Below are positions 34,293 to 43,856 of a stretch of 64,000 bases of DNA, piece after piece (the stretch's first letter is position 1; every line of letters starts with the position of its first letter). The position numbers and the translations under genes are program-made. The stretch spans positions 1,488,001 through 1,552,000 of the forward strand of contig CBDDAE010000001.1 in the NCBI GenBank assembly GCA_965224795.1, given 5' to 3'. This DNA is from NVTR01 sp036480115. GTDB lineage: Bacteria; Pseudomonadota; Alphaproteobacteria; Rhodobacterales; Rhodobacteraceae. The notes beneath the pieces were generated by a model. The model was given only the letters and a program-made list of their open reading frames with translations, made no database searches and was not told where the DNA came from.

Positions 34293-36410
34293 TTAGGGCT
34301 TTCGCCCAATATCTCTGTATCGTTCAATTGACGCGACTTCGCTTTCGGCTTCAAGCGCCAACATGATCGCGTGCAAATGCTCAATATCCCTAAGATCTAC
34401 ATCGACAATAAGCCGAAAATAGTCCGGTTTGCGGTCAAGAAAATGAAGGTCAGAAATATTTGCCTTTTGCTCTCCGATCAATGTGCAAATTCGCCCCAGA
34501 ACGCCCGCATCATTTCGAATAGTTACGTCAAAACTGACCGTGCTCACTGCTGCATGTTTTCCGCTGTGCCATTGCAGATCAACCCAACGGTTTGATTGTT
34601 CTTCAAATTCAACAAGGACTTCGCAATCAATTGAATGTACAACCACACCTTGCCCGCGATAGCTGATGCCAACAATACGCTCACCCGGTGTCGGCTGGCA
34701 GCACGCGGCTCGCTTGAATGTCTGATCCGGCAACAGGCCAACCACTGCCCGCTCCATTTCAACTTCCTCGCCGCCCTCGGCCAGTTTTGGATACAATGCG
34801 CGCACCACTTCTTTGGCCGGAAGCTCTGCCGATCCGATCCGCGCCAGTAAATCCCGGTTTGACGGAACCCCAAGCTGTTTGGCCGCTGTCGTCAGCGCCT
34901 TTTCAGTGGCGGTTTTGCCAATATGTTCAAAAGCTACCCGGGCAAGTTCTTTGCCCAGTTTGATAAACCGTTCCCGGTCCTCTTCCCTTAAAGACCGCCG
35001 TATCGCGGCTTTCGCCCGGCCGGTCACAACAATATCAATCCAGCTGGATTGCGGCGTTTGCCCCTCGGCAGTGATAACTTCTACCGATTGGCCATTTTTT
35101 AACCTAGTCCACAAAGGCACCCGAATATGGTCGACCTTAGCACCAACACAACTGTCGCCAATTCGGGTGTGAATGGCATAGGCATAATCCAATGGTGTCG
35201 CCCCACGCGGCAGTTTGACAACATCCCCTTTGGGCGTGAAGCAAAACACCTGATCCGCGTACATTTCCAGTTTTACATGCTCCAGAAATTCGTCGTGGTC
35301 ATCAGCACCGTCAAAATGCTCGGTCAGACTGGCGACCCATTTGGCCGGATCGACTGCAAATGGGTTTTCCACCAAAACACCATCACGGTAAGACCAGTGT
35401 GCAGCCACTCCGGCCTCAGCGACTTCATGCATCTGGTGGGTGCGGATCTGCACCTCAACCCGTTTGCCATCGCGCCCCAGAACCGTGGTGTGCAGCGACC
35501 TGTAGCCGTTGGTTTTTGGCTGGCTGATATAGTCTTTGAACCGCCCCGGCACTGCCCGCCATCGCTGGTGGATCGCCCCCAGCACCCGGTAACAATCGGC
35601 TTCGGAATCAGCAACAATCCGAAAGCCGTATATGTCAGAAAGCCGGGAAAACCCCTGTTCTTTTTCCTCCATCTTGCGCCAAATTGAATGGGGCTTTTTC
35701 GCCCGGCCGGAAACAACAGCAACGATATGCGCCTTTTCCAGTTCCTGCCGCATATCGTTGGTGATCTGTTCAATGACATCACCGGATTCTTTTTGCAGTG
35801 TCAGAAACCGACGCATGATGGAATTGCGTGCTTCCGAATTCAACACCGAAAACGCCATGTCTTCCAGTTCATCGCGCATCCATTGCATGCCCATTCGCCC
35901 GGCAAGTGGCGCATAGATATCCATGGTTTCGCGGGCTTTTCCGGATTGTTTTTCAACATACATCGACTTGATCGTGCGCATGTTATGCAAACGGTCTGAC
36001 AGCTTGACCAGAATTACCCGCAGATCCTTGGACATCGCCATGAACAATTTACGAAAATTTTCGGCCTGTTTGGTCTCAGTAGAATTCAGCTGCAAATTTG
36101 TCAGCTTGGTTACACCATCAACCAATTCAGCAATTTCGTCGCCAAACTTTTCCGATATTTCACTGTAGGTTGATTTGGTGTCCTCAATAGTATCGTGCAG
36201 CAGTGCGGTAACAATTGTCGCATCATCCAGCCGTTGTTCAGCCAGAATTGCAGCAACAGCCACCGGATGCGAAAAATATTCTTCACCGGAATGCCGAAAC
36301 TGTCCAATATGCATTTTTCGCCCGTATAGATAGGCGTCTCGGATCAGCTTTTCATTTGTATGTGGATTGTAGTTGCGAACCAGCGCGATCAATTCGTCAA
36401 CGTCGATCAT
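34293..36410 (-). CDS. rsh: Bifunctional (p)ppGpp synthetase/hydrolase (RelA/SpoT homologue)
   Basis: Makes and degrades the stringent-response alarmone. The 705-residue protein has an intact HD hydrolase domain, with LLHDTIEDT giving His72-Asp73 and the Glu76-Asp77 pair. The synthetase domain includes RIVADSEADCYRVLGAIHQRWRAVPGR-type residues, then TGS (about 390-450) and ACT (about 630-700) regulatory domains. Both active sites look complete, so it is probably the sole long RSH of the cell. rpoZ lies 30 nt upstream on the same strand. Confidence 0.96.
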   Translation of the reverse strand: MIDVDELIALVRNYNPHTNEKLIRDAYLYGRKMHIGQFRHSGEEYFSHPVAVAAILAEQRLDDATIVTALLHDTIEDTKSTYSEISEKFGDEIAELVDGVTKLTNLQLNSTETKQAENFRKLFMAMSKDLRVILVKLSDRLHNMRTIKSMYVEKQSGKARETMDIYAPLAGRMGMQWMRDELEDMAFSVLNSEARNSIMRRFLTLQKESGDVIEQITNDMRQELEKAHIVAVVSGRAKKPHSIWRKMEEKEQGFSRLSDIYGFRIVADSEADCYRVLGAIHQRWRAVPGRFKDYISQPKTNGYRSLHTTVLGRDGKRVEVQIRTHQMHEVAEAGVAAHWSYRDGVLVENPFAVDPAKWVASLTEHFDGADDHDEFLEHVKLEMYADQVFCFTPKGDVVKLPRGATPLDYAYAIHTRIGDSCVGAKVDHIRVPLWTRLKNGQSVEVITAEGQTPQSSWIDIVVTGRAKAAIRRSLREEDRERFIKLGKELARVAFEHIGKTATEKALTTAAKQLGVPSNRDLLARIGSAELPAKEVVRALYPKLAEGGEEVEMERAVVGLLPDQTFKRAACCQPTPGERIVGISYRGQGVVVHSIDCEVLVEFEEQSNRWVDLQWHSGKHAAVSTVSFDVTIRNDAGVLGRICTLIGEQKANISDLHFLDRKPDYFRLIVDVDLRDIEHLHAIMLALEAESEVASIERYRDIGRKP

Positions 36411-36440
36411 CTGGTCCGCACCTTTGGCGCGACGGCGCCG

Positions 36441-36794
36441 TTATTCCTGGCCTTGCGCTTCCATCAGGGCGCGCAACAGGTTTTCTTCTGACATATCATC
36501 TTCGGCCGGTTTGTCAGCTTCAGCCCCCATAAGAAGTGCCATAGCATCTTCTTCGGGTTCATCCACTTCAATCTGAGTTTGATGACTTTCGATCATCCGC
36601 TCACGCAAATCTGCTGCGGATTGGGTTTCATCTGCGATCTCACGCAGTGAAACGACGGGGTTCTTGTCATTGTCGCGCTCAACTGTAATGGCACCACCAG
36701 CGGCTATTTCGCGGGCACGATGGGATGCAAGCATCACCAGATCGAACCGATTTGGAACCTTGTCAACGCAATCTTCAACCGTAACGCGCGCCAT
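36441..36794 (-). CDS. rpoZ: RNA polymerase subunit omega
   Basis: A 117-residue omega subunit. The conserved core is MARVTVEDCVDKVPNRFDLV-MLASHRAREIAAG, followed by an acidic tail of about 60 residues typical of alphaproteobacteria. Omega stabilises beta' and forms part of a ppGpp site on RNA polymerase, which fits its position just upstream of rsh. Confidence 0.97.
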   Translation of the reverse strand: MARVTVEDCVDKVPNRFDLVMLASHRAREIAAGGAITVERDNDKNPVVSLREIADETQSAADLRERMIESHQTQIEVDEPEEDAMALLMGAEADKPAEDDMSEENLLRALMEAQGQE

Positions 36795-36964
36795 TGTAGC
36801 ACTCCATTTCCTAAAGCAGAGAGATATCGAATGGTGTACTTAAGCCCATTGAACCCTATTGACAAGGCTAGAAACCAACGCACAAACGCTATTATTGCGG
36901 CCCTAAAGCCTATCATTCCCACTAATTCCCGGGTTTTTCGATAGCCCTATAGTTTCTGAAGTAT

Positions 36965-37570
36965 TCAATCCACAAGCGCGATGATTTCATCCGCCGCTGA
37001 TTCTGGTAGATCGGCCAACATTTCCACCACTGACTTTCCCAAAATCGGATGTATCCAATCCGGCGCAATATCCGCCAACGGCACCAGCACAAATCGGCGA
37101 TCCTGTAGTCTTGGATGCGGTAAAATCAGCTGTTCAGGGGTACGGTTTTTCTGCGCATTCAACCCCAGTTCACGCCATTCATTATGCATCGTTTCATCTG
37201 GAAGAATGTCACCACCGACAGCCAATAGATCAATATCCAAACTACGTGCTTGCCAGCGATCCTTGCGTTTTCGACCAAATTTTTCCTCAATTCGGTGCAA
37301 TTCAGCAAGAATTTCTATCGCCACCAAATCACAATCACAAAGTATCGCAGCATTGACATAGTCAGGATCAGAACTAGCTGGAAAGGCACGGGTCTGATAG
37401 TATGGTGATACAGCGCAAACCTTAAAACCTGCGCCCGCTAGTTCTGGTAACAGTTTTGAAATTGTAACGATTGGTGGCCCGACAGGGGAATTTAAATTTG
37501 CACCTACCCCCAACAAAACCGGCCTTGAGGTAACATTATGTTCAACTTTTAGCGGGTTACGTAACGGCAT
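36965..37570 (-). CDS. folK: 2-amino-4-hydroxy-6-hydroxymethyldihydropteridine pyrophosphokinase
   Basis: Transfers pyrophosphate from ATP to the pterin in folate synthesis. The 201-residue protein has LLGVGANLNSPVGPP near the N-terminus and the catalytic-loop variant RWQARSLDIDLLAVGG, with the two metal-binding Asp residues intact (normally RxxRxLDLDL). The first 15 residues are not family-like, so the true start may be slightly downstream. It is unlinked to folB or folP here. Confidence 0.9.
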   Translation of the reverse strand: MPLRNPLKVEHNVTSRPVLLGVGANLNSPVGPPIVTISKLLPELAGAGFKVCAVSPYYQTRAFPASSDPDYVNAAILCDCDLVAIEILAELHRIEEKFGRKRKDRWQARSLDIDLLAVGGDILPDETMHNEWRELGLNAQKNRTPEQLILPHPRLQDRRFVLVPLADIAPDWIHPILGKSVVEMLADLPESAADEIIALVD

Positions 37571-37702
37571 GGGTTGCTACATTCTGATATTTGAATATTT
37601 ATACAGAGATTAACGAGAACCACTCAATTTTTACCGAACCGCTCACGAAAACACAAACCACTCACGGAATTAATAGCTAAATCCCTTTTGGAAGGAAAAA
37701 TT

Positions 37703-38278
37703 ATGTTTTACCGAGACGAACGGCTTGCCTTGTTTATAGATGGCGCCAATCTTTACGCCGCCGCAAAAGCACTTGGGTTTGATATTGATTACAAACTGCT
37801 TCGCCAGGAATTTGTCCGGCGCGGTAAAATGCTACGGGCTTTCTATTATACAGCGTTGCTGGAAAATGACGAATATTCACCAATTCGCCCGCTGGTTGAC
37901 TGGCTGAACTACAACGGCTTCACCATGGTCACCAAGCCGGCCAAGGAATACATCGACAGTCAGGGACGCCGAAAAGTCAAAGGCAATATGGACATCGAAT
38001 TGGCCGTAAATGCGTTGGAACTGGCCCCACATGTGGACCATATCGTTCTATTCTCCGGTGACGGCGATTTTCGCCCGCTTGTGGAAAGCCTGCAACGTCA
38101 AGGCGTGCGCGTTTCCGTTGTGTCCACCATCCGCTCTCAGCCGCCAATGATATCTGATGAATTGCGCCGCCAGGCCGACAATTTTATCGAACTGGACGAT
38201 TTGAAAGATGTCGTCGGGCGCCCAATGCGTGAACCACGGATGGAAGAAGCCGCCGAACCTGAAGTTGAACAAGTTTAA
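37703..38278 (+). CDS. NYN domain protein, LabA/DUF88 family
   Basis: A 191-residue protein with a PIN-like NYN nuclease fold. The acidic residues are in LALFIDGANLYAAAKALG (Asp near 14), KGNMDIELAVNALEL and FSGDGDFRPLVESLQ. Such proteins are predicted RNases. The ATG at 37703 follows a clear GGAAGGAAAAATT site; the upstream TTG at 37688 is less likely. It is divergent from folK across 132 bp. Confidence 0.9.
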   Translation: MFYRDERLALFIDGANLYAAAKALGFDIDYKLLRQEFVRRGKMLRAFYYTALLENDEYSPIRPLVDWLNYNGFTMVTKPAKEYIDSQGRRKVKGNMDIELAVNALELAPHVDHIVLFSGDGDFRPLVESLQRQGVRVSVVSTIRSQPPMISDELRRQADNFIELDDLKDVVGRPMREPRMEEAAEPEVEQV

Positions 38279-38367
38279 GACCTCAGACTGGTAAACCGCG
38301 CGACCAGGCAATAGGACAGGCATCAACCCGGTTCGACCGGCCACCAAATTGCGATGTTGACCACAGG

Positions 38368-39318
38368 ATGACTTTGCCCGCTCTTACCCTTTTTCTTGCT
38401 GCCCCGCGTGGATTTTGCGCCGGTGTCGACCGGGCTGTTAAAATCGTTGAAATGGCGATCCAGAAATGGGGCGCGCCGGTTTATGTGCGCCATGAGATTG
38501 TTCACAACAAATACGTCGTTGATGGCTTGCGTGACATGGGTGCAGTTTTTGTCGAAAGCCTGGCCGATTGCCCCGATGACCGCCCGGTGGTGTTTTCTGC
38601 GCACGGTGTTGCCAAATCAGTGCCTGCAAAGGCCAAAGAGCGCCAAATGGTGTTTGTCGATGCCACCTGCCCGCTGGTGTCCAAGGTGCATATTGAGGCC
38701 GAGCGCCATTCAAAGAACGGACTGCAATTGGTGATGATCGGCCATGCCGGCCACCCGGAAACCGTGGGCACCATGGGGCAATTGCCGGAAGGCGAAGTGC
38801 TGCTGGTGGAAACCGCCGCCGATGTGGGCAAATTGCATGTGCGTGACGCCGATAAGCTGGCCTTCATTACGCAAACCACCCTGTCAGTGGACGACACTGC
38901 GGGGATTGTTGCCGCGTTAAAGGAACGGTTCCCAAACATCATCGGCCCACATAAAGAAGATATTTGTTATGCCACCACCAACCGTCAGGAAGCGGTGAAA
39001 TCCATTGCTGGAAAGATCGACGCGCTATTGGTGATCGGGGCACCAAATTCATCCAATTCACAACGTCTGGTCGAGGTCGGGCGCGCCGCCGGGTGTACTT
39101 ATGCGCAGCTGGTGCAGCGTGCCACCGATATTGATTGGCGGGCGCTGGATGGTATCCGGTCCGTCGGCATAACCGCCGGAGCTTCAGCCCCCGAAGTGCT
39201 GGTGGATGAGGTGATCAATGCTTTTCGCGCCCGTTTTGATGTAACCGAGGAAATTGTGGAAACTGCCAAGGAGAATATCGAATTCAAAGTGCCCCGGGTG
39301 CTGCGGGAACCGGCATGA
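38368..39318 (+). CDS. ispH: 4-hydroxy-3-methylbut-2-enyl diphosphate reductase
   Basis: Final enzyme of the MEP isoprenoid pathway, an iron-sulfur reductase giving IPP and DMAPP. The 316-residue protein has the three cluster cysteines Cys17 (RGFCAGVDRA), Cys101 (VDATCPLVSKVH) and Cys200 (EDICYATTNRQ), and the substrate segment APNSSNSQRLVEVG. It overlaps the downstream methyltransferase gene by 4 nt. Confidence 0.97.
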   Translation: MTLPALTLFLAAPRGFCAGVDRAVKIVEMAIQKWGAPVYVRHEIVHNKYVVDGLRDMGAVFVESLADCPDDRPVVFSAHGVAKSVPAKAKERQMVFVDATCPLVSKVHIEAERHSKNGLQLVMIGHAGHPETVGTMGQLPEGEVLLVETAADVGKLHVRDADKLAFITQTTLSVDDTAGIVAALKERFPNIIGPHKEDICYATTNRQEAVKSIAGKIDALLVIGAPNSSNSQRLVEVGRAAGCTYAQLVQRATDIDWRALDGIRSVGITAGASAPEVLVDEVINAFRARFDVTEEIVETAKENIEFKVPRVLREPA

Positions 39319-39908
39319 ACCGCGATTCAAAAACCCTGTCAGTTTACGCGAACCGTGCAACCGATTACGCCGAAATGGCGGTCGATCCCGAACAAAATAC
39401 CGTGCTGTTAAAGTTCCTCGACGCAATGCCAAAAAATGCCCGCGTGCTGGATTACGGCTGCGGCCCCGGCCACTGGGCGGCGGCAATGCAACGTGCAGGA
39501 TTACGAGTGGATGCCTTTGATGCCTCACCAGAAATGGTCGCCCTTGCATCCAAGCATGAAGGCGTAAATGTCCAACTGAAAACCTTTGACGACATGCGCG
39601 AAACTAAAACCTACCACGGTATCTGGGCCAGTTTCAGCCTGCTGCACGCACCAAAATCCAGCTTTCCAACCTATTTGGCCGCGATCCATCAGGCGCTGGT
39701 TCCTGGGGGGTTGCTGATTCTTGGCATGAAGCTTGGTCAAGGCGAACAACGCGATAAAATTGGCCGTTTCTACGCCTATTACAGCCAAGCGGAACTGACA
39801 GGCCACCTGACCGATGCCGGTTTCACAACCGATGAATTCGTGCTTGGCGAATCCGCTGGATTATCTGGTGAGACCGCCCCCTACATCGCGATGAACGCAA
39901 TTGCCTGA
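39315..39908 (+). CDS. Class I SAM-dependent methyltransferase
   Basis: A 197-residue protein with the SAM-binding motif I VLDYGCGPGHWAAAMQRAG (about 45-63), motif II VDAFDASPEMV, and a post-motif LVPGGLLILGMKLG. The substrate cannot be read from sequence; a TehB/UbiE-like small-molecule acceptor is possible. It overlaps ispH by 4 nt and rnhA by 8 nt, so the three are translated from one message. Confidence 0.85.
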   Translation: MNRDSKTLSVYANRATDYAEMAVDPEQNTVLLKFLDAMPKNARVLDYGCGPGHWAAAMQRAGLRVDAFDASPEMVALASKHEGVNVQLKTFDDMRETKTYHGIWASFSLLHAPKSSFPTYLAAIHQALVPGGLLILGMKLGQGEQRDKIGRFYAYYSQAELTGHLTDAGFTTDEFVLGESAGLSGETAPYIAMNAIA

Positions 39909-40365
39909 GCTGTTCGCCTACACAGATGGTGCCTGTTCCGGCAATCCCGGCCCCGGCGGCTGGGGCGCGCTGCTGATCGCACGCAATGGCGACACAGTGG
40001 TCAAAACTCGCGAACTTAAGGGCGGTGAGGCTGATACCACCAATAACCGCATGGAACTGTTGGCGGCGATTTCGGTGCTGGAAACCCTAAGTCGCGCCAC
40101 CAAGATCACCATCGTCACCGACAGCGCCTATGTGAAAAACGGCGTTACATCCTGGGTGCATAGCTGGAAGCGCAACGGCTGGAAAACTGCCAGCAAAAAA
40201 CCGGTGAAAAACATTGATCTGTGGCAGCGCATTGACGCCGAAAATACCCGCCACGATGTGACCTGGGAATGGGTCAAAGGTCACGCCGGGCACGTTGAAA
40301 ACGAACGCGCTGATGAATTGGCCCGCGCCGGAATGGTGCCGTTCAAAGGCGGTAAGCCGGCCTAG
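39901..40365 (+). CDS. rnhA: Ribonuclease HI
   Basis: Degrades RNA in RNA-DNA hybrids. The 154-residue protein has the DEDD residues in FAYTDGACSGNPGPGGWG (Asp8), NNRMELLAAI (Glu), VTDSAYVKNGV (Asp), and the C-terminal HAGHVENERADELAR. No ATG is available near the N-terminus, so a TTG at 39901 is the likely start, overlapping the methyltransferase gene. It is convergent with the next gene. Confidence 0.95.
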   Translation: MPELFAYTDGACSGNPGPGGWGALLIARNGDTVVKTRELKGGEADTTNNRMELLAAISVLETLSRATKITIVTDSAYVKNGVTSWVHSWKRNGWKTASKKPVKNIDLWQRIDAENTRHDVTWEWVKGHAGHVENERADELARAGMVPFKGGKPA

Positions 40366-40368
40366 AAT

Positions 40369-40608
40369 CTACGACGTCGGCCCATAGGTGCGCCACAGCC
40401 AGATCAGCAACAGCGCCCCCAGCACCGCACCAACAAACCCGGCCATCCAACCGCCAATGACCAGTATCAGCCGCAGCACTCCACCGCCAATGATCGCGCC
40501 AAGCACACCAATCGACACGGTCGTGATGACGTTGGCGTCCATCTTCACCATTCGGGTGGCAATAAATCCGGCAGCAGCGCCGATGATGATCATTGCAAGA
40601 ACGGGCAT
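40369..40608 (-). CDS. GlsB/YeaQ/YmgE family small membrane protein
   Basis: A 79-residue protein with three hydrophobic helices and glycine patterns IIIGAAAGFIATRMVK, GVLGAIIGGGV and GWMAGFVGAVLGALLL, typical of the transglycosylase-associated/GlsB family linked to envelope stress. Function is not defined. It ends 4 nt from the convergent rnhA stop. Confidence 0.85.
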   Translation of the reverse strand: MPVLAMIIIGAAAGFIATRMVKMDANVITTVSIGVLGAIIGGGVLRLILVIGGWMAGFVGAVLGALLLIWLWRTYGPTS

Positions 40609-40658
40609 GGGGTTTCCTTTTTGTTACCCTGACAACATAGGCAGGGTTTGACCGGTTT

Positions 40659-41558
40659 TTAACCCAAAACCTTAGGCATTTCCAATCCGCGCAGCATTTC
40701 ACTGGCTTCCATCGGTTTTTTTCCCGACCGTTGAACACGGGTGATTTCAACCGCACAATCCCCGCAAGCCACGGTAAATCCAGCCATAACCTGCCCCGGA
40801 GTGCCATTGCCATGCGCCAGATTTGACCCCAATAATTTCACCCGTTCACCAGCAATTTCACACCATGCCCCCGGAAATGGCGACAGCCCCCGGATCAGGC
40901 GATCCACTTCAATCGCTGGTCTTGCCCAATCAATTCTGGCCTCGGATTTATCAATTTTGGCAGCGTAGGTCATGCCATCCTCTGGCTGTGCGACGGGCGT
41001 TAACCCGTCCAGACCGGTCAAGGTTTCAACAATCAACCCGGCCCCCATTTCAGACAACCGGTCATGCAACTCACCCGTGGTTTCCTGATCACCAATCACT
41101 GTTTCACGCCGCGCTAATACCGGCCCGGTATCCAGCCCGGCCGCCATCTGCATGATACATACACCCGTTTCAGTGTCCCCCGCCATTACAGCCCGATGGA
41201 TCGGCGCAGCCCCACGCCAACGCGGCAGCAGTGACGCATGGATATTCAAACAACCCTTCGCGGGCGCATCCAAAACCGCCTGCGGCAGGATCAGACCGTA
41301 AGCAACCACAACGGCGATATCGGCCTTAAGGTCAGCAAATGCCGCCTGCTCTGACGCAGCTTTCAGCGAGACCGGGTGACGCACCGATAGTCCCAGTTCC
41401 ACAGCCCGTTTTTGCACCGGGCTAGGTCGGTCTTTCTTGCCACGGCCGGCCGGGCGCGGCGGTTGACTGTACACGGCAACTATTTCATGGCCCGCTGACA
41501 CCAGCGCGTCCAGCACGGGCACCGAAAAATCGGGGGTTCCCATAAAGATCACCCTCAT
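40659..41558 (-). CDS. fmt: Methionyl-tRNA formyltransferase
   Basis: Formylates initiator Met-tRNA. The 299-residue protein has the N-terminal MRVIFMGTPDFSVPVLDAL and the active-site segment NIHASLLPRWRGAAPIHRAV with the catalytic Asn-His. The C-terminal domain (about 200-299) follows. It overlaps the upstream deformylase-like gene by 4 nt in the order def, def-like, fmt. Confidence 0.97.
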   Translation of the reverse strand: MRVIFMGTPDFSVPVLDALVSAGHEIVAVYSQPPRPAGRGKKDRPSPVQKRAVELGLSVRHPVSLKAASEQAAFADLKADIAVVVAYGLILPQAVLDAPAKGCLNIHASLLPRWRGAAPIHRAVMAGDTETGVCIMQMAAGLDTGPVLARRETVIGDQETTGELHDRLSEMGAGLIVETLTGLDGLTPVAQPEDGMTYAAKIDKSEARIDWARPAIEVDRLIRGLSPFPGAWCEIAGERVKLLGSNLAHGNGTPGQVMAGFTVACGDCAVEITRVQRSGKKPMEASEMLRGLEMPKVLG

Positions 41559-42052
41559 GTCCGCATACCCTTGGCAGCTTTTTTCAACAACATGTCACGC
41601 TTCACCCGACTAAGCCTGTCAAAATACATCTTACCGTTCAGATGATCTATCTGGTGCTGCACACTGGTCGCCCACAATCCGACAAAATCGCGCCGCTCAA
41701 TCGCGCCATCCGCATTCAGAAACCGCACATTCACCGCCCTTGGCCGGCTCACCTTGGCCGACATGCCCGGCAGGTTTGGGCTGGCCTCATCATGCACATT
41801 CATCTTGCCCGACGCTTCGATAATTCCCGGGTTGGCCATCCGCACCACCTGCCCGCGCGCGTCCGACGCATCCACCACCGCAAGCCGCACCATTTCGCCC
41901 AGTTGCGGGGCTGCAAGACCAACGCCTGGCATCGCCTCCATCACTGCGATCATTTCATCCCAAAGCGCGTGAATTTCATCGGTGATTTCAGCAACCTGCG
42001 TGGCGGGCGTACGCAACCGCTTATCTGGCCAGGGGATTACCTGGCGCGTCAT
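41555..42052 (-). CDS. Peptide deformylase-like protein lacking catalytic residues
   Basis: A 165-residue protein with the overall deformylase fold and motif I GVGLAAPQ (43-50) intact. Motif II, normally EGCLS, reads EASPN (89-93), so the metal-binding Cys is Ser91. Motif III, normally HEIDH, reads HQIDH (133-137), so the catalytic Glu is Gln134. Both changes together predict no deformylase activity. It is co-translated between a normal def and fmt. It may be a regulatory or ribosome-associated pseudoenzyme; no frameshift or stop suggests decay. Confidence 0.88.
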   Translation of the reverse strand: MTRQVIPWPDKRLRTPATQVAEITDEIHALWDEMIAVMEAMPGVGLAAPQLGEMVRLAVVDASDARGQVVRMANPGIIEASGKMNVHDEASPNLPGMSAKVSRPRAVNVRFLNADGAIERRDFVGLWATSVQHQIDHLNGKMYFDRLSRVKRDMLLKKAAKGMRT

Positions 42053-42570
42053 TCCCTTGCCAGTTCGCGTTTCAGTTTCACCATTTTGCGGGTGATCATC
42101 TGGCGTTTCAGCGGCTTCAGGTAATCAATGAACAGCTTACCATCCAGATGGTCAATTTCATGCTGAACACAGGTTGCCCACAACCCATCAAATTGTTCCT
42201 CGTGCTGCTTACCATCCACATCCATCCAGCGCACCCGCGCCTGCGCCGGGCGTTCCACATCGGCGTATTGTTCCGGAATTGACAGGCAGCCTTCCTCATA
42301 GGTGTTCATATCGTCCGATACCCAGGTGATTTCCGGGTTGAACAGCACGGTTGGTTCGGGTTTTGCGCCTTCTTCCTTAATGCAATCCATCACAAACAAT
42401 CGCTTGAGCACCCCCACTTGCGGCGCCGCCAGCCCAATGCCGGGGGCTTCGTACATGGTTTGCAACATGTCATCGGCCAGCTTGCGCAGCTCTTTTGTTA
42501 CCTCGCCCACGGGCTTGGCAACCTTTTTCAGGCGCGGGTCAGGATGGATCAGGATATTTATCAAACTCAT
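42049..42570 (-). CDS. def: Peptide deformylase
   Basis: Iron-dependent enzyme removing the formyl group from nascent proteins. The 173-residue protein has all three motifs: GIGLAAPQ (44-51), EGCLS (93-97) and HEIDH (137-141). The start MSLINILIHPDPRLKKVAKP at 42570 is the conserved family N-terminus; the frame is open farther upstream but lacks similarity. It overlaps the deformylase-like gene by 4 nt. Confidence 0.96.
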   Translation of the reverse strand: MSLINILIHPDPRLKKVAKPVGEVTKELRKLADDMLQTMYEAPGIGLAAPQVGVLKRLFVMDCIKEEGAKPEPTVLFNPEITWVSDDMNTYEEGCLSIPEQYADVERPAQARVRWMDVDGKQHEEQFDGLWATCVQHEIDHLDGKLFIDYLKPLKRQMITRKMVKLKRELARE

Positions 42571-42665
42571 AGGCGTTGATGTAGGCGATGCATGGTCCTT
42601 GCGCAACGCCTCTTGCACTTGGCGCGGGCTTAGGTAACCTGCCCAAAAATCTGGCGGAGACACCC

Positions 42666-43838
42666 ATGGATTTCGACAAAACCATCGACCGACGCGGCAC
42701 CAATTCCGCAAAATGGGATGTGATGGAAAAATTGTACGGCCTGTCACCCAAAGACGGATTACCAATGTGGGTGGCCGATATGGACTTTGCCGCCGGTGAA
42801 TTCCTGCAGGATGCAGTTAAGAACCTTATGGACCGTGCCAATTACGGATATTTTGCAGAGCGGCATCGCAATTTTGACGCCATCGTCTGGTGGATGCAAA
42901 ACCGCCACAACTGGCAGGTCGACCCCGATTGGATGTTCACGACCGCCGGGTTGGGCAATGGCATCGCAATGTGCATTCAGGCATACACCAAACCGCAGGA
43001 TAAGATTGCGATATTCACGCCGGTTTATCATGAATTTTCCAACAAGATCACAAAAGCTGGCCGTCAGGTCGTAGAATTACCTTTGATCAAAGTTGACGGC
43101 GTGTTTCGCATGGATTTTGACGCCTATCAGGCAATGCTGGATGGCAGCGAGAAAATGGTTCTGTTTTGCTCGCCCCATAACCCGGCCGGTCGTGTCTGGA
43201 GCGTGCAGGAAATAACCGAACTGTGTGAATTTTGCGCCCGCAATGATCTGATACTGGTGTCCGATGAAATTCATCACGATCTGGTGTTTCCGGGTTTTGA
43301 GTTCACGCCAACGCAACAGGTTGCCGAGGGGATCACCGACAAACTGATCGTGGCAACGTCAGCATCCAAAACATTCAACATTGCCGGCACCCGAACCGGT
43401 AATATCATGATTCCAAACCCCGCCATGCGCAAAACATACGCGAAATTTCTTACTGCGCTGAATTTAGAGCCAAGCCTGCTTGGGGTTGAACTATACTGCG
43501 CCGCTTACACGCCTGCGGGCGCTGCCTGGGTCGATCAACTGGTCCAGTACCTTGAAGGAAATTATCAGCTGTTTGCCAAGGGGATCAATGCGATCCCCGG
43601 CGTGTCACTGATGCCGATGCAGGGCACCTACCTGTCCTGGGCAGATTTCGCCGGAACCGGCATGAACCATACCGAAATTATGCAGCGCGTTGTTGAAGTG
43701 GCAAAAATTGCCCCCACGCCCGGTCCGGCACTGGGCACTGGCGGTGAAACCTGCTTGCGTTTCAATCTGGGTACACAGCGTTCAAAAATCGCCGACGCCG
43801 TCGACCGTTTGCAAAAAGCATTCGCCGACCTGCAGTAA
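42666..43838 (+). CDS. patB: MalY/PatB family PLP-dependent C-S lyase / aminotransferase
   Basis: A 390-residue fold-type I PLP enzyme with the PLP lysine Lys235 in TSASKTFNIAGTRTGN and the substrate-binding HNPAGRVW and DEIHHDL segments. Members cleave cystathionine and other S-substituted cysteines to pyruvate, ammonia and a thiol. The start at 42666 gives MDFDKTIDRRGTNSAKWD, the usual PatB N-terminus. It is divergent from def across 95 bp. Confidence 0.88.
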   Translation: MDFDKTIDRRGTNSAKWDVMEKLYGLSPKDGLPMWVADMDFAAGEFLQDAVKNLMDRANYGYFAERHRNFDAIVWWMQNRHNWQVDPDWMFTTAGLGNGIAMCIQAYTKPQDKIAIFTPVYHEFSNKITKAGRQVVELPLIKVDGVFRMDFDAYQAMLDGSEKMVLFCSPHNPAGRVWSVQEITELCEFCARNDLILVSDEIHHDLVFPGFEFTPTQQVAEGITDKLIVATSASKTFNIAGTRTGNIMIPNPAMRKTYAKFLTALNLEPSLLGVELYCAAYTPAGAAWVDQLVQYLEGNYQLFAKGINAIPGVSLMPMQGTYLSWADFAGTGMNHTEIMQRVVEVAKIAPTPGPALGTGGETCLRFNLGTQRSKIADAVDRLQKAFADLQ

Positions 43839-43856
43839 TCCCCTAGAAAACAGCGG

